From assembly GCA_900766195.1 (NCBI GenBank), contig CAAFUN010000148.1:62001-126000 (forward strand): 64,000 nucleotides of DNA, given 5' to 3'. Source of the stretch: an uncultured Bacteroides sp. (GTDB lineage Bacteria > Bacteroidota > Bacteroidia > Bacteroidales > Bacteroidaceae). Positions 1 through 8,730 of this stretch are shown here, one piece after another (position 1 is the first letter of the stretch; every line of letters begins with the position of its first letter). The notes beneath the pieces are model-generated. The model was given only the letters and a program-made list of their open reading frames with translations. It did not search any database and had not been told where the DNA came from. Made by a program: the position numbers and the translations under genes.

Positions 1-3000
1 AAAAAGAAGCACGTAAAGATATACCTAAAGAACGAGTGGTAGCTGTAGAACCACCCATTTTGGCTTGTGTAATCCAAGTAGTACCATCAGTAGCTTCAGC
101 ATCGAATCCCGGCAAATTCTTATAAATATAAAATAGGTTACGACCAAATACTGAAAGAGATAAACTTTTGCACATTATCTTTGATAAAACAGATTTAGGC
201 AAATTGTAAGTAATAGCAAGTTCACGACATTTTACATATGTATTATCAAATACGCCAAGATCATAATGCGTAATGGCATCATTTGGACCACTACCCCAAT
301 TATAGCTCCAGTTAGCATATTGATCTGCTGCAATCATAACGTTATTAGGTTGTCCTGTTTTTACGTTTACACCTGGCAGAATGATACCATTGTCATAAAG
401 ACGTTCTCCTTGAGGACCCACTGTTCCTTTATAAGGGACTACCGTAGTGCCATTCATATAAAATGTGTCTCCATAGCCTTCTCCATCATGATACTTCAAC
501 GTTTCTTTAAGAGCACCTTGTCCCATCATGTACATCCAACCTGTGTTAAGCACAGCGCCACCAATACGATAGTCAAAAGACATGTCAAAAGAGAAATCTT
601 TCCAGGTAAGTGTTGTAGCAAAACCGCCTACAAGTTTTGGCATAGCATTTCCAACTTTTACAGGCGCATCAGTCAATTTGTAGAACCCATTATCCATGAC
701 GAGATACTCACCCTTCTCATTCTTATCAGGAACATAGGCATAAATATCACCCATTGGTCTTCCTACATAAGAGCGAAGGTAAGCCGCGCCACCATCCCAG
801 TTACTATGTTCCAACATATCTACACCATCCATCAGTTTATTTACCATATTTTTGTTCCACGCCAAATTGCCGCGTAATGTCCAAGTCCAATCTTTGGTAG
901 CAATAGGCGTTCCATATAGAGACAGTTCAAAGCCCTTATTTTTTAACTCACCAACATTTAAAATAATACTTGTTCCACCTGAAGTAGAAGGCATAGTAGT
1001 GTCCAATATTTGGTCTTTCACAGTATTAGTGTAGTATGACATTTCAAAGCCTAAACGATTGTTGAAAAATTTACTTTCCAAACCAAGCTCCACTTCGTAT
1101 TTCTTTTCAGGACGAAGATTTTCATTACCAACTTTAACATCTACACCATTATAAATCCAGCTTCCACCTACCGTTTTCTGAATATAAGCTTTAGCACCTT
1201 TATAAATATCTGGTGCATTACCTACCACACCGTACGACAAACGTATTTTACCATAATCATACCATTCGGGTAGCAAATTTCTAAATAATGAAGTATAAAT
1301 AACACTCCCATTTACAGAAGGATAGAAAAAGCTATTGTTACCTGAAGCCAATGTAGAGATCTTTTCTTGACGTGCAGTTCCTTCCAGATACGCCCAGTCA
1401 CTATATGAGAGACTTAACATTCCGAAAGCAGCAGTTTTCAAGTATTCCTTTACTTCTTCACTTGCCGATAAATTTTTGTTACTAGCATTTAAATGGAACC
1501 AATTCTCTACAGAAAGACCACCGTTTGTACCAGAGGAAAGATTAGTCATCTTTTCCTGACGTCCTTGCCACCCAATAGTGGCATCTAAACCTAGTTTTTC
1601 GGTAAGTTGAGTATTGTAATTAAGCATGATATCCCCATAAATGATATCATATCTATTATTCTGCAAACCATAATAACCATAGTTTCCGTTATTAAAAGCA
1701 ATAGATTGTTGTACGTTTTCCTTACTCTCAACTTTATTCATAGTCAAATCAGTGGCAAGACGACCTTTCAATGTCAATCCTTTAATAATTTGCCAACTTG
1801 GAGTAATATTAGCCATCAAGCGCCTATTGTTCTCCAGATATTCCTTACCTAATATATTCCAATAGTACTCTTCCACCAAAGCATTACAAGGAGGAGTATA
1901 TTCAAATCCTTCATTTGGCGTAAGCATTGTACTGTTATTGTATTTCTGATTCATATATCCTAAACTCGTCACAGTATGATTTCTCAGATAATTAATATCA
2001 TCAAATGGACCAAAGAAACCACCGAAATTATCTGTCAATCGAGAGATACGGTAAGGACGGTTCTTAATATCCTGGATTATATAAGTAACTCCATATCCCA
2101 ACTTGATATTATCAGTCACATTCTGGCTACCAATCAAGTTGAAATTATGCTTTTTGAATGTAGAGTTATACTGGGTAGGCAAATCATCAACATAAGTATA
2201 AGAAAAGCGCATATTACCTTTTTCATTACCCTTAGTCACAGCAACATTATACTGTTGATTAAATCCTGTACGAAACACTTCGCTCCAAGGATCATCTGTG
2301 ATAACTTGATACTTACGTACAGTACCATCATAATAAAGCAAATTACGACCATCATATTTAGGTCCCCAATAGCTATAAGTATTACGAACAGTCTCATACA
2401 TTTTGCCATCACGCCCCACTAATGTGCGGAAGCCATCAGCATTATCACCACCAGACACACGTGATCCTACTCTTGACCCGGGACCATATTTTGTCTGGTA
2501 CTCAGGCATATAAGCCACCATATCAGCTGTGAGACTAGCATTGAGCTCAACTCCAAAGCCATTTCCTCCCTTACCTGATTTAGTAGTAATCATAACTACA
2601 CCATTGGCAGCTTCCGAACCATAAAGAGCAGATGCTGACGCTCCTTTTAAAATAGAAAGACTTTCAATGTCCTCAGGGTTGATATCCGCTAAACCGTTCT
2701 GCTGAACTCTTTGATTTCCCCAATAGCCATCCGTATTGGTGTCACCATTGTGAATAGGCACACCATCCACAACAACCAAAGGTTGGTTAGTCCCAGTAAT
2801 GGAACTCAAACCACGAACATTAATAGAGATTGAGCCCATTGCACCACCTGGAGCTGTCTGAATACGTACACCGGAAGCTTTACCATAAAGAGCAGAGCCC
2901 AAGTTAGGTGCTGCTGCCTTATTTAAATCACTCGCATTTATAGTACTCACTGCATAGCCCAATTTCTTAGCATCTTTCTTAATTCCAAGAGCGGTTACCA

Positions 3001-3358
3001 CAACTTCATTAAGCATCTGTGAATCATCCGAAAGAGTTATGATCAACGATTGCCCATTGAACTTAACCTCCTGACTCTGATAGCCTACAAATGACACCTG
3101 AAGAATATTTCCATTCTTCACGTTAGAAAGAGAAAATTTACCATCAACATCAGTTATCCCCCCATTATTTGTCCCCTTTACTTTTACAGATGCGCCAATA
3201 ATTGGTTCACCTGTTGCATCTTTTACTACACCAGAACATTTACCTTCCTGTTGCGTAGTGTTCATACTGATCAAATCAGGATCAGAAATTGCATAAGTCG
3301 TTCCTGCAGAAAAACATATTAGAAGCAATAAACTTACTTTTCCTAGAAATTTTACCAT
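1..3358 (-). CDS. SusC/RagA-family TonB-linked outer membrane transporter (3' end cut by window edge)
   Basis: Outer-membrane TonB-dependent importer of the SusC/RagA family, which normally works with a SusD lipoprotein to take up glycans or peptides. The frame opens at an ATG at 3358 with a signal peptide (MVKFLGKVSLLLLICFSAG). A carboxypeptidase-regulatory-like domain follows at about residues 40-125 (EPIIGASVKVKGT), then the plug at about 130-240 (VVVDGVPIHNGD, ASALYGSEAANGVVMITTK), then a long beta-barrel. About 1119 codons are open without a stop. The last visible residues (LGISLRASF) resemble the final barrel strand, so probably only a few residues are missing. Its SusD partner should lie just beyond the left edge. 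The substrate cannot be told from sequence. Confidence 0.95.
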   Translation of the reverse strand, partial: MVKFLGKVSLLLLICFSAGTTYAISDPDLISMNTTQQEGKCSGVVKDATGEPIIGASVKVKGTNNGGITDVDGKFSLSNVKNGNILQVSFVGYQSQEVKFNGQSLIITLSDDSQMLNEVVVTALGIKKDAKKLGYAVSTINASDLNKAAAPNLGSALYGKASGVRIQTAPGGAMGSISINVRGLSSITGTNQPLVVVDGVPIHNGDTNTDGYWGNQRVQQNGLADINPEDIESLSILKGASASALYGSEAANGVVMITTKSGKGGNGFGVELNASLTADMVAYMPEYQTKYGPGSRVGSRVSGGDNADGFRTLVGRDGKMYETVRNTYSYWGPKYDGRNLLYYDGTVRKYQVITDDPWSEVFRTGFNQQYNVAVTKGNEKGNMRFSYTYVDDLPTQYNSTFKKHNFNLIGSQNVTDNIKLGYGVTYIIQDIKNRPYRISRLTDNFGGFFGPFDDINYLRNHTVTSLGYMNQKYNNSTMLTPNEGFEYTPPCNALVEEYYWNILGKEYLENNRRLMANITPSWQIIKGLTLKGRLATDLTMNKVESKENVQQSIAFNNGNYGYYGLQNNRYDIIYGDIMLNYNTQLTEKLGLDATIGWQGRQEKMTNLSSGTNGGLSVENWFHLNASNKNLSASEEVKEYLKTAAFGMLSLSYSDWAYLEGTARQEKISTLASGNNSFFYPSVNGSVIYTSLFRNLLPEWYDYGKIRLSYGVVGNAPDIYKGAKAYIQKTVGGSWIYNGVDVKVGNENLRPEKKYEVELGLESKFFNNRLGFEMSYYTNTVKDQILDTTMPSTSGGTSIILNVGELKNKGFELSLYGTPIATKDWTWTLRGNLAWNKNMVNKLMDGVDMLEHSNWDGGAAYLRSYVGRPMGDIYAYVPDKNEKGEYLVMDNGFYKLTDAPVKVGNAMPKLVGGFATTLTWKDFSFDMSFDYRIGGAVLNTGWMYMMGQGALKETLKYHDGEGYGDTFYMNGTTVVPYKGTVGPQGERLYDNGIILPGVNVKTGQPNNVMIAADQYANWSYNWGSGPNDAITHYDLGVFDNTYVKCRELAITYNLPKSVLSKIMCKSLSLSVFGRNLFYIYKNLPGFDAEATDGTTWITQAKMGGSTATTRSLGISLRASF

Positions 3359-3436
3359 TATAAATTCTTTTTAAGGTTATTAATAAACTATTTTTTGTTC
3401 TTAATGATCTAACAACGATCCTATTAAGAAATGTTA

Positions 3437-3444
3437 CAAACATA
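3437..3444 (-). promoter_or_regulatory. Putative Bacteroides -7 box for the susC-like gene
   Basis: On the minus strand this reads TATGTTTG, matching the Bacteroides -7 consensus TAnnTTTG, about 80 nt upstream of the ATG at 3358. The -33 element is weak (TTTC about 19 nt upstream). The call rests on a consensus match only. Confidence 0.4.
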
Positions 3445-3831
3445 TAACATTCGTAATAAAGATGAAATATCTAATATGGATTATAATATATCTAAAATAA
3501 ACAAATTGAAATATACCCCATATAATGACATAATAACGCCAATAAGACACTAAACCATCCAATTAGACACATCTATAAATAAATCAATCTATTATCGAAG
3601 AAGCAGCGATAAAAAATAATAGAGAGATTAATATCCATTAAAATGAAATAAAGTATAGCCAAAATGATATTGATTAAGAAAATATAATTATTAATTAATA
3701 ACATAAATGTTTGTATTAGAGTCCAGAATAGGCTTTTAAAAAGCTATTAGTCAATTAATATTCAATAATTTATAATGAACTGTTTATTCTTCAATAGAAA
3801 ATAGAATAATCTTCTTAGGTAACTACTTAGG
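3445..3831. other. AT-rich intergenic stretch, no gene seen
   Basis: Very AT-rich sequence between the susC-like gene and the amidase remnant. No open frame with recognisable protein character was seen on either strand, and no strong hairpin. Confidence 0.5.
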
Positions 3832-4148
3832 TAACCAAGCAGGGGCAATCCTTTACCCACTCTTACGACTCTATCTCGCCGTTGTAGTTCAGGTCGAGAC
3901 TGAGGTCGTGATACCGCAGAGGCAACTGTTGGGGTAATCTCTGAGTAACAGCATCACCAGCACATGCAACGAATGCTTCTGCCACAGTGCACAGGTGTCG
4001 GACAGATGCAGTTCCTACGAATGTAAAAGTGATAGTCGGCTTCGCTGAAGCCACGACGAAGATGATCCGCTGTGAGGTCATGTTCCGTGTAGCAGCGGTC
4101 GCAACGTGTGGCGGAACAGTGTATTACAATTAAATTGATGATTCTCAT
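3832..4148 (-). pseudogene. Decayed N-acetylmuramoyl-L-alanine amidase (phage/cassette type)
   Basis: Remnant of the small Bacteroidales amidase that cleaves the muramoyl-alanine bond. The N-terminus at 4148 reads MRIINLIVIHCSATR, the family's opening with the metal-binding His. It continues to GFSEADYHFYIRRN and then leaves frame near 3955-4030. A second frame carries the C-terminal part, YHDLSLDLNYNGEIES, equivalent to the usual HRDLSPDLNGNGEIEP. A TAA at about 3863 interrupts it before EWVKDCPCL, the family's zinc-site tail. The central region is shortened. At least one frameshift and one nonsense codon make this a pseudogene. In Bacteroides this gene usually sits with HU-like, DUF4248 and VapE-type genes, which fits the neighbours to the right. 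Confidence 0.8.
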
Positions 4149-4583
4149 AATTTCTTTATTCTCCTTTTACAATGTGGCTTAACATCTGCACTTCTACATC
4201 TTATATTCAAGTATCTTTTCCTGCTTTCAAAAGCGTTCTCTCCATTTTACAAGGCATACAGCCCGTCTTATTTAATGACCTCTCTGAGTTGCTCTATTTT
4301 AAAAAAGTCCTAGCATGAGTACTTGACCGAGATAGAATAGTTTGGGAGAGAAAGAATAGCTCACAGTCTTCCGGTATTTGTAACGCTCAACCAGCGCTTT
4401 CGCAATGTAAATAAATATCATATTATTTTTAAGATTATTTCAACCTTACTTTTACTATGTGAATATAGTAAATTTAAAATATAAGGTAAAGTATTATGAT
4501 TAATATATTCACTTAAATATAATCTTTTTTCATCTAAAGAAGTAACCACTTTACACTGCCCTCTCCATCGCGGTTCTGCGCAC
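4149..4583. other. Intergenic stretch between two pseudogenes
   Basis: No supported gene. A minus-strand stretch around 4310-4400 is open for about 35 codons but resembles no family I know. An HU-like DNA-binding gene usually lies in this position in related cassettes, and I could not find a remnant of it. Confidence 0.4.
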
Positions 4584-5147
4584 TCACAAAGGGCTTTTCT
4601 GTGCATTGATCACGCTAAAGAAAGCCGCTATACGGTTTTCTTCTTTATCCACCACACGTCTGGAGTTGTGCAGATATTGCAATGCAGTGTAGATTCTGCG
4701 GTTGGCATCCTGCGGTTATAGCCGTTAGTAGCCACAACGGTTTAAGAACGCCTTATCGGAGAGGCAGGTGGCATTTTATGCTTTGCAATAGTCCTCAATC
4801 TTCTCCACAGCCAACTGTCGTTTTTTCTGCGACAGCTTCTTCCTTATGCGGTAAGCTCGGCCTACACTGCCCAGACGAAAGCAATCGCTAAAGAAACGCC
4901 TCACCCGTCCGTGACTCCAACCCAGAATGCATCCCCAGCGTGCAAACGGCATAGTAGATTCCCCACGCTCACAGGTGAGCACCTTGCCCAAAGGCGCAGA
5001 GACACTGGCGCTCCTGTAGTTCACGTGCACCAGCAACCGGAGGAAGGCTTCTTCGTCACCCAAAGCCTCACCGTGATTTTCAAACATTTCCACAAGCAAC
5101 GCGCGAGGCACCATCACATAGCCTCTTTTCAATGCATTATTTTCCAT
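4584..5147 (-). pseudogene. Broken helix-turn-helix-like accessory protein of a Bacteroidales cassette
   Basis: One reading frame spans 188 codons from the ATG at 5147 to a TGA at 4584-4586, but three in-frame TAA codons interrupt it near 4776, 4719 and 4710. The first 123 residues (starting MENNALKRGYVMVPRALLVE) include CERGESTMPFARWGCILGW and SHGRVRRFF, resembling the winged-helix-like proteins next to VapE/DUF4248 genes in Bacteroides. After the stops the frame still reads like protein: NATCLSDKAFLN, then DANRRIYTALQYLHNSRRVV to FFSVINAQKSPL. That indicates recent loss by nonsense mutation without indels. Function unknown; a DNA-binding role is inferred from family resemblance only. Confidence 0.6.
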
Positions 5148-5401
5148 ATATTTTTTCGATTAAAGTTTTATGCAAGCAAAAATAATACGCCTGAGAGCCC
5201 GTTGCAAATAGGTATGTTCAACCGTGTTCATTTCGGTTATTTTTAGCCGGATAGGTACAAAAATGTTCAACAAAAAGAACAACCAGAAAACGGACTGCTC
5301 AACGGACTGTTCAAGTTCCTCATCTTCTGAAAGATACACACGACAACGGACTGCGCTACAAACTAAAATCGGACACAACATAAGTAATTAAGATATATAT
5401 A

Positions 5402-5674
5402 TTAAAATATATTAGCTTGTCTGCGATTTTTCTTTGCTTCGCCCGGCATGCCCATATAGTTCACAATAACGGAGATTTGCATGGGAGTGAGCATACCGTC
5501 GTGTGCATCGTAGCCCGCAGCAAGCAAGTCCGCCAAGAGAACCGGATGCTTACGGATATAAGTACGCATGGAGCGAGTACATGAGCCCGAATAAGCACTA
5601 CAGAAATAAGCGGAGGAAACCGCAGAAAAAGGATGGCAACCAGTGAGTAGACAATCAAAATTTAAGTCTTTCAT
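5402..5674 (-). CDS. DUF4248 family protein
   Basis: Small (90 aa) protein of the DUF4248 family, common in Bacteroides near capsule loci and integrated cassettes and of unknown function. I chose the ATG at 5674 (MKDLNFDCLL), because an upstream in-frame ATG at 5755 adds residues unlike the family. The recognisable core is RSMRTYIRKHPVLLADLLAA followed by GYDAHDGMLTPMQISVIVNY. It corresponds to the usual pattern of a basic helix, 'eLLa.GY' and a C-terminal 'v..iv..lG.P' segment. It is the only member of this cassette without obvious damage. The neighbours to the left (amidase, helix-turn-helix-like gene) are pseudogenes, so it may be a survivor with no partner. Confidence 0.7.
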   Translation of the reverse strand: MKDLNFDCLLTGCHPFSAVSSAYFCSAYSGSCTRSMRTYIRKHPVLLADLLAAGYDAHDGMLTPMQISVIVNYMGMPGEAKKNRRQANIF

Positions 5675-5821
5675 AATATATATTATTTTTATCAAATAAC
5701 AGTGTGTAAAGTTAGTTACTAGCAAAAACTTTCTAAACACTGATATGACAGACAAAAAGATGATATTAGTAATCTATTTTCATTAATAAATAGAAAAGTA
5801 AATGTGTGACGATCGGTAGCG
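5675..5821. other. Intergenic leader upstream of DUF4248 gene
   Basis: AT-rich region with no gene. It is followed to the right by the inverted repeat and the 22-bp array described separately. Confidence 0.4.
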
Positions 5822-6003
5822 TAACAAACACTTAAGAGACACGTTAGTATCCGCACTAAAAGTTTGTGTTGTTTCCATCTTATTCATCTATCCAATAAAA
5901 ATACATCATCAGTTGATGTCAAACACATCATCTGTCAGCCCCAAGCAGAGCATCTGTTGGAGCCAAACAGATCATTTGTTATGATCCTGACAAGTGTTTG
6001 TTA
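5822..6003. repeat. 12-bp inverted repeat bracketing the 22-bp array
   Basis: TAACAAACACTT at 5822-5833 is the exact reverse complement of AAGTGTTTGTTA at 5992-6003. The two arms bracket 158 bp that contain the four tandem 22-bp units. The size resembles Bacteroides invertible segments, but no promoter of the TAnnTTTG type was found inside, so inversion is only a possibility. Confidence 0.4.
5903..5990 (+). repeat. Four degenerate tandem 22-bp repeats
   Basis: Four units at an exact 22-bp period: 5903-5924, 5925-5946, 5947-5968, 5969-5990. Units share a core like ACATCATCTGTTG and an end like CCAAAC; the last unit is the most diverged. Unit 1 contains the palindrome CATCAGTTGATG. Units 3 and 4 together contain ATCTGTT facing AACAGAT. 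A 22-bp period is about two helical turns, so the same DNA face is presented in each unit. This looks like a protein-binding array upstream of the DUF4248 gene, but no binder is known. Confidence 0.65.
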
Positions 6004-6441
6004 AAAAAAACGCCTCCCATACACGCTTATACAAGAGGACTTTTACAAACAAAATACATGTATCGCACATCGATATCACATCGCCAATACGACACTCTCA
6101 TCTTAATCCTATTTCTCATCACAAAATCTATATCCGTAGGAGTATGTTTCAACAAGATAATCCCTATGACGTAGTACATGATGGGAAAAACTAAGTTTAT
6201 TATCAAACCAATTATCAATATTCTTATTCAATCTTAATTATTTCATCTTGTATTATAAATAATAATTAATATTTAAGCATAAAGATAACGAATTATAAGA
6301 AGCTATAAGTAATCATTTACAAAATACACCTAAGTGATTACAACTCTTATCCAATATGTTTAATAAGCTTAAATATCCTAAATTAGAGTCAGATTATGAT
6401 GGACAACTTAACCTGTTCTGAACTATTCCAAACAGTAGTGA
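6004..6441. other. Intergenic stretch, no gene seen
   Basis: A 63-codon open frame on the minus strand (6027-6218) has no start context or family resemblance and is judged spurious. The rest is AT-rich leader sequence before the GH92 gene. Confidence 0.4.
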
Positions 6442-6449
6442 TATATTTG
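6442..6449 (+). promoter_or_regulatory. Putative -7 box for the GH92/permease operon
   Basis: TATATTTG, a perfect TAnnTTTG match, 29 nt before the GH92 start. A TTCTG at 6416-6420 is a plausible degenerate -33 element, with 21 nt spacing. Confidence 0.5.
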
Positions 6450-6477
6450 TATAATGTTTAATTAATGCGAGCTTATT

Positions 6478-8730
6478 ATGAAATTCATCTACCTTACCCT
6501 ATTATTATTATTCTCTCTCTGTTCATATTCCTCTAATGGCATTCTTAAATATGTGAATCCTTTTGTTGGCACTACAAACTTTGGAACCACAAACCCAGGT
6601 GCAGTATGTCCTAATGGGCTGATGTCCGTTGCACCATTTAATGTTATGGGATCTGCAGACAACAAGTATGATAAAGATGCCAGATGGTGGTCTACCCCTT
6701 ATGACTATACCAACAGCTATTTTACCGGTTTTTCACACGTCAACCTAAGCGGAGTGGGCTGCCCTGATTTAGGCTCTCTACTATTGATGCCTACCACAGG
6801 AGAACTGGACGTTGACTTTCACAACTATGGCAGTAAATATAAAAATGAAAAGGCATCGCCAGGCTATTATAGTACTTTCCTTACTAAATATAATATTCTG
6901 TGCGAGACAACAGCCACAATGCGGACTTCAATAACTCGCTTTACCTTCCCTAAAGGAAAGAGTCATATCCTTCTGAATTTAGGTGAAGGGCTTACCAACG
7001 AGTCCGGAAGTTGTATGAAAAGGGTTAGCAACAACGAAGTGGAAGGAATGAAACTTTTAGGGACATTCTGCTACAACCCGCAAGCGGTGTTTCCTATTTA
7101 TTTTGTGATGCGCGTAAACAAAGTTAACGGTGAGCTAAAAGCCGGTTATTGGAAAAAGCAACCTAAGATGCATGGAGTGGAAGCCGAATGGGATAAGGAC
7201 AATGGCAAATACAAGCTCTACACAAACTACAGCAAGGAAATAGCCGGAGATGACATTGGTGCATACTTTAATTTTGATACAGAAGAAGGTGATACAGTAG
7301 AAGTGCAAATCGGAGTATCTTTCGTAAGCATAGCAAACGCCCGCAAAAATCTGGAAGCAGAGCAGCAGTTGTGTGATTTTAATGTTGTGCGCAGTCAGGC
7401 AGAGCAATTATGGGAAAAAGATCTGAGCAAAATAGAAGTTAAAGGAGGAACGGAAGAGCAAAAAACCGTTTTCTATACGGCACTCTATCACACGCTTATC
7501 CATCCTAACATTATACAAGATGTCAACGGACAATATCCTAAAATGGAATCGAACGAAATAGGAACGGTTAACGGAGATCGTTATACGGTATTCTCTCTAT
7601 GGGATACCTACCGCAACCTGCATCAACTGCTCACATTAGTGTATCCGGAACGACAGACGCAAATGCTAAAATCTATGGTTGCCATGAGCAAGGAACATGG
7701 GTGGCTGCCCAAATGGGAACTGTATGGACGTGAAACACTAACGATGGAGGGAGATCCTAGTATTCCGGTCTTCGTAGACTCATGGTTAAAAGGCTTACGC
7801 GATTTTGATATTAACGAGGTGTATAAGACAATGTGGCATTCTGCCACGGCACCGGGAAGCGAAAACCTGATGCGCCCTGATAATGACGATTACCTGAAAT
7901 TGGGTTATGTCCCTCTTCGTGAACAGTATGATAACTCCGTATCTCATGCGTTGGAATATTACATTGCTGACCATTCACTGTCTGTTCTTGCCGATTCGTT
8001 AGGCTATCATAAACAAGCAGAGCAACTACGCAAACAATCATTGCAGTATAAGAAGTATTACGATAAGGAATACGGCACACTACGACCTTTACTAACAAAC
8101 GGCAAATTTCTGACTCCTTTTGATCCAAAGCAGGGGGAGAACTTTGAGCCTTGTCCGGGATTTCACGAAGGATCTGCATGGAATTATACCTTTTATGTAC
8201 CTCATGATGTATACGGATTGGCTAAGCTCATGGGTGGAAAAAAGAAGTTTATTGATAAACTTCAACATGTATTTGATGCCGGATTGTATGATCCTGCTAA
8301 TGAACCGGATATTGCTTATCCTTACCTATTTAGTTATTTCCCAGATGAGGCATGGCGTACCCAGATACTCATCCCCAAACTACTGGAACGCTACTTTACT
8401 ACAAAACCCGATGGTATTCCGGGCAATGATGACGCGGGAACAATGTCAGCATGGGCGGTATTCAGTATGATGGGGTTCTATCCTGACTGCCCGGGATCGC
8501 CCACATACACATTAACCGTGCCAACATTTGACGAAGTGCGCATACACCTTGACCCACGTTGGTATTCAAGTAAGGAACTTCTCATTGAAACAACGCGAAC
8601 TAAGGTCGACACTCCTAATGTTATAAAGAAGTGCCGAATAGGAGGGAAAGAACAAAAAGGCTATCGCATTAGCCACCATGATCTGGTTAATTCGGGATCT
8701 TTAAAAATTGATTGTACATCATTAAAATGA
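6478..8730 (+). CDS. Glycoside hydrolase family 92 alpha-mannosidase
   Basis: Exported 750-residue GH92 enzyme, a calcium-dependent inverting exo-alpha-mannosidase family (mostly alpha-1,2) that trims N-glycans or yeast mannan. Visible: signal peptide at residues 1-20 with a possible lipid Cys15; the family opening NPFVGT at 27-32; GFSHVNLSGVGCPDLGS near 83-99; WDTYR near 375; MEGDPSIPVFVDSW near 423. FHEGSAWNY near 562 contains the likely acid Glu564. GNDDAGTMSAW near 648 contains the paired Asp proposed as the base. Length is normal for the family. Its stop overlaps the start of the next gene, a sugar permease, by ATGA. This implies coupled translation and that released mannose or a related sugar is imported by that permease. 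Confidence 0.95.
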   Translation: MKFIYLTLLLLFSLCSYSSNGILKYVNPFVGTTNFGTTNPGAVCPNGLMSVAPFNVMGSADNKYDKDARWWSTPYDYTNSYFTGFSHVNLSGVGCPDLGSLLLMPTTGELDVDFHNYGSKYKNEKASPGYYSTFLTKYNILCETTATMRTSITRFTFPKGKSHILLNLGEGLTNESGSCMKRVSNNEVEGMKLLGTFCYNPQAVFPIYFVMRVNKVNGELKAGYWKKQPKMHGVEAEWDKDNGKYKLYTNYSKEIAGDDIGAYFNFDTEEGDTVEVQIGVSFVSIANARKNLEAEQQLCDFNVVRSQAEQLWEKDLSKIEVKGGTEEQKTVFYTALYHTLIHPNIIQDVNGQYPKMESNEIGTVNGDRYTVFSLWDTYRNLHQLLTLVYPERQTQMLKSMVAMSKEHGWLPKWELYGRETLTMEGDPSIPVFVDSWLKGLRDFDINEVYKTMWHSATAPGSENLMRPDNDDYLKLGYVPLREQYDNSVSHALEYYIADHSLSVLADSLGYHKQAEQLRKQSLQYKKYYDKEYGTLRPLLTNGKFLTPFDPKQGENFEPCPGFHEGSAWNYTFYVPHDVYGLAKLMGGKKKFIDKLQHVFDAGLYDPANEPDIAYPYLFSYFPDEAWRTQILIPKLLERYFTTKPDGIPGNDDAGTMSAWAVFSMMGFYPDCPGSPTYTLTVPTFDEVRIHLDPRWYSSKELLIETTRTKVDTPNVIKKCRIGGKEQKGYRISHHDLVNSGSLKIDCTSLK

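Noticed and set aside
266..2422. Several plus-strand open frames
   Set aside because: They are antisense shadows of the SusC-type gene on the minus strand, which has clear domain structure.
3832..5147. Alternative genetic code (TAA read as Gln) in a phage remnant
   Set aside because: All intact neighbouring genes use TAA as a stop, and the amidase also carries a frameshift, so ordinary gene decay explains the stops better.
5160..5381. 73-codon open frame on the minus strand
   Set aside because: Composition and sequence resemble no protein family; upstream of a pseudogene and likely chance.
5903..5990. CRISPR array
   Set aside because: The spacing between conserved cores is only about 10 nt, the cores are degenerate, and no cas gene is near. 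The same holds for the arrays at 29.8 and 58.1 kb.
6027..6218. 63-codon open frame on the minus strand with a hydrophobic start
   Set aside because: No family resemblance, no start context, and a short length in AT-rich non-coding sequence.
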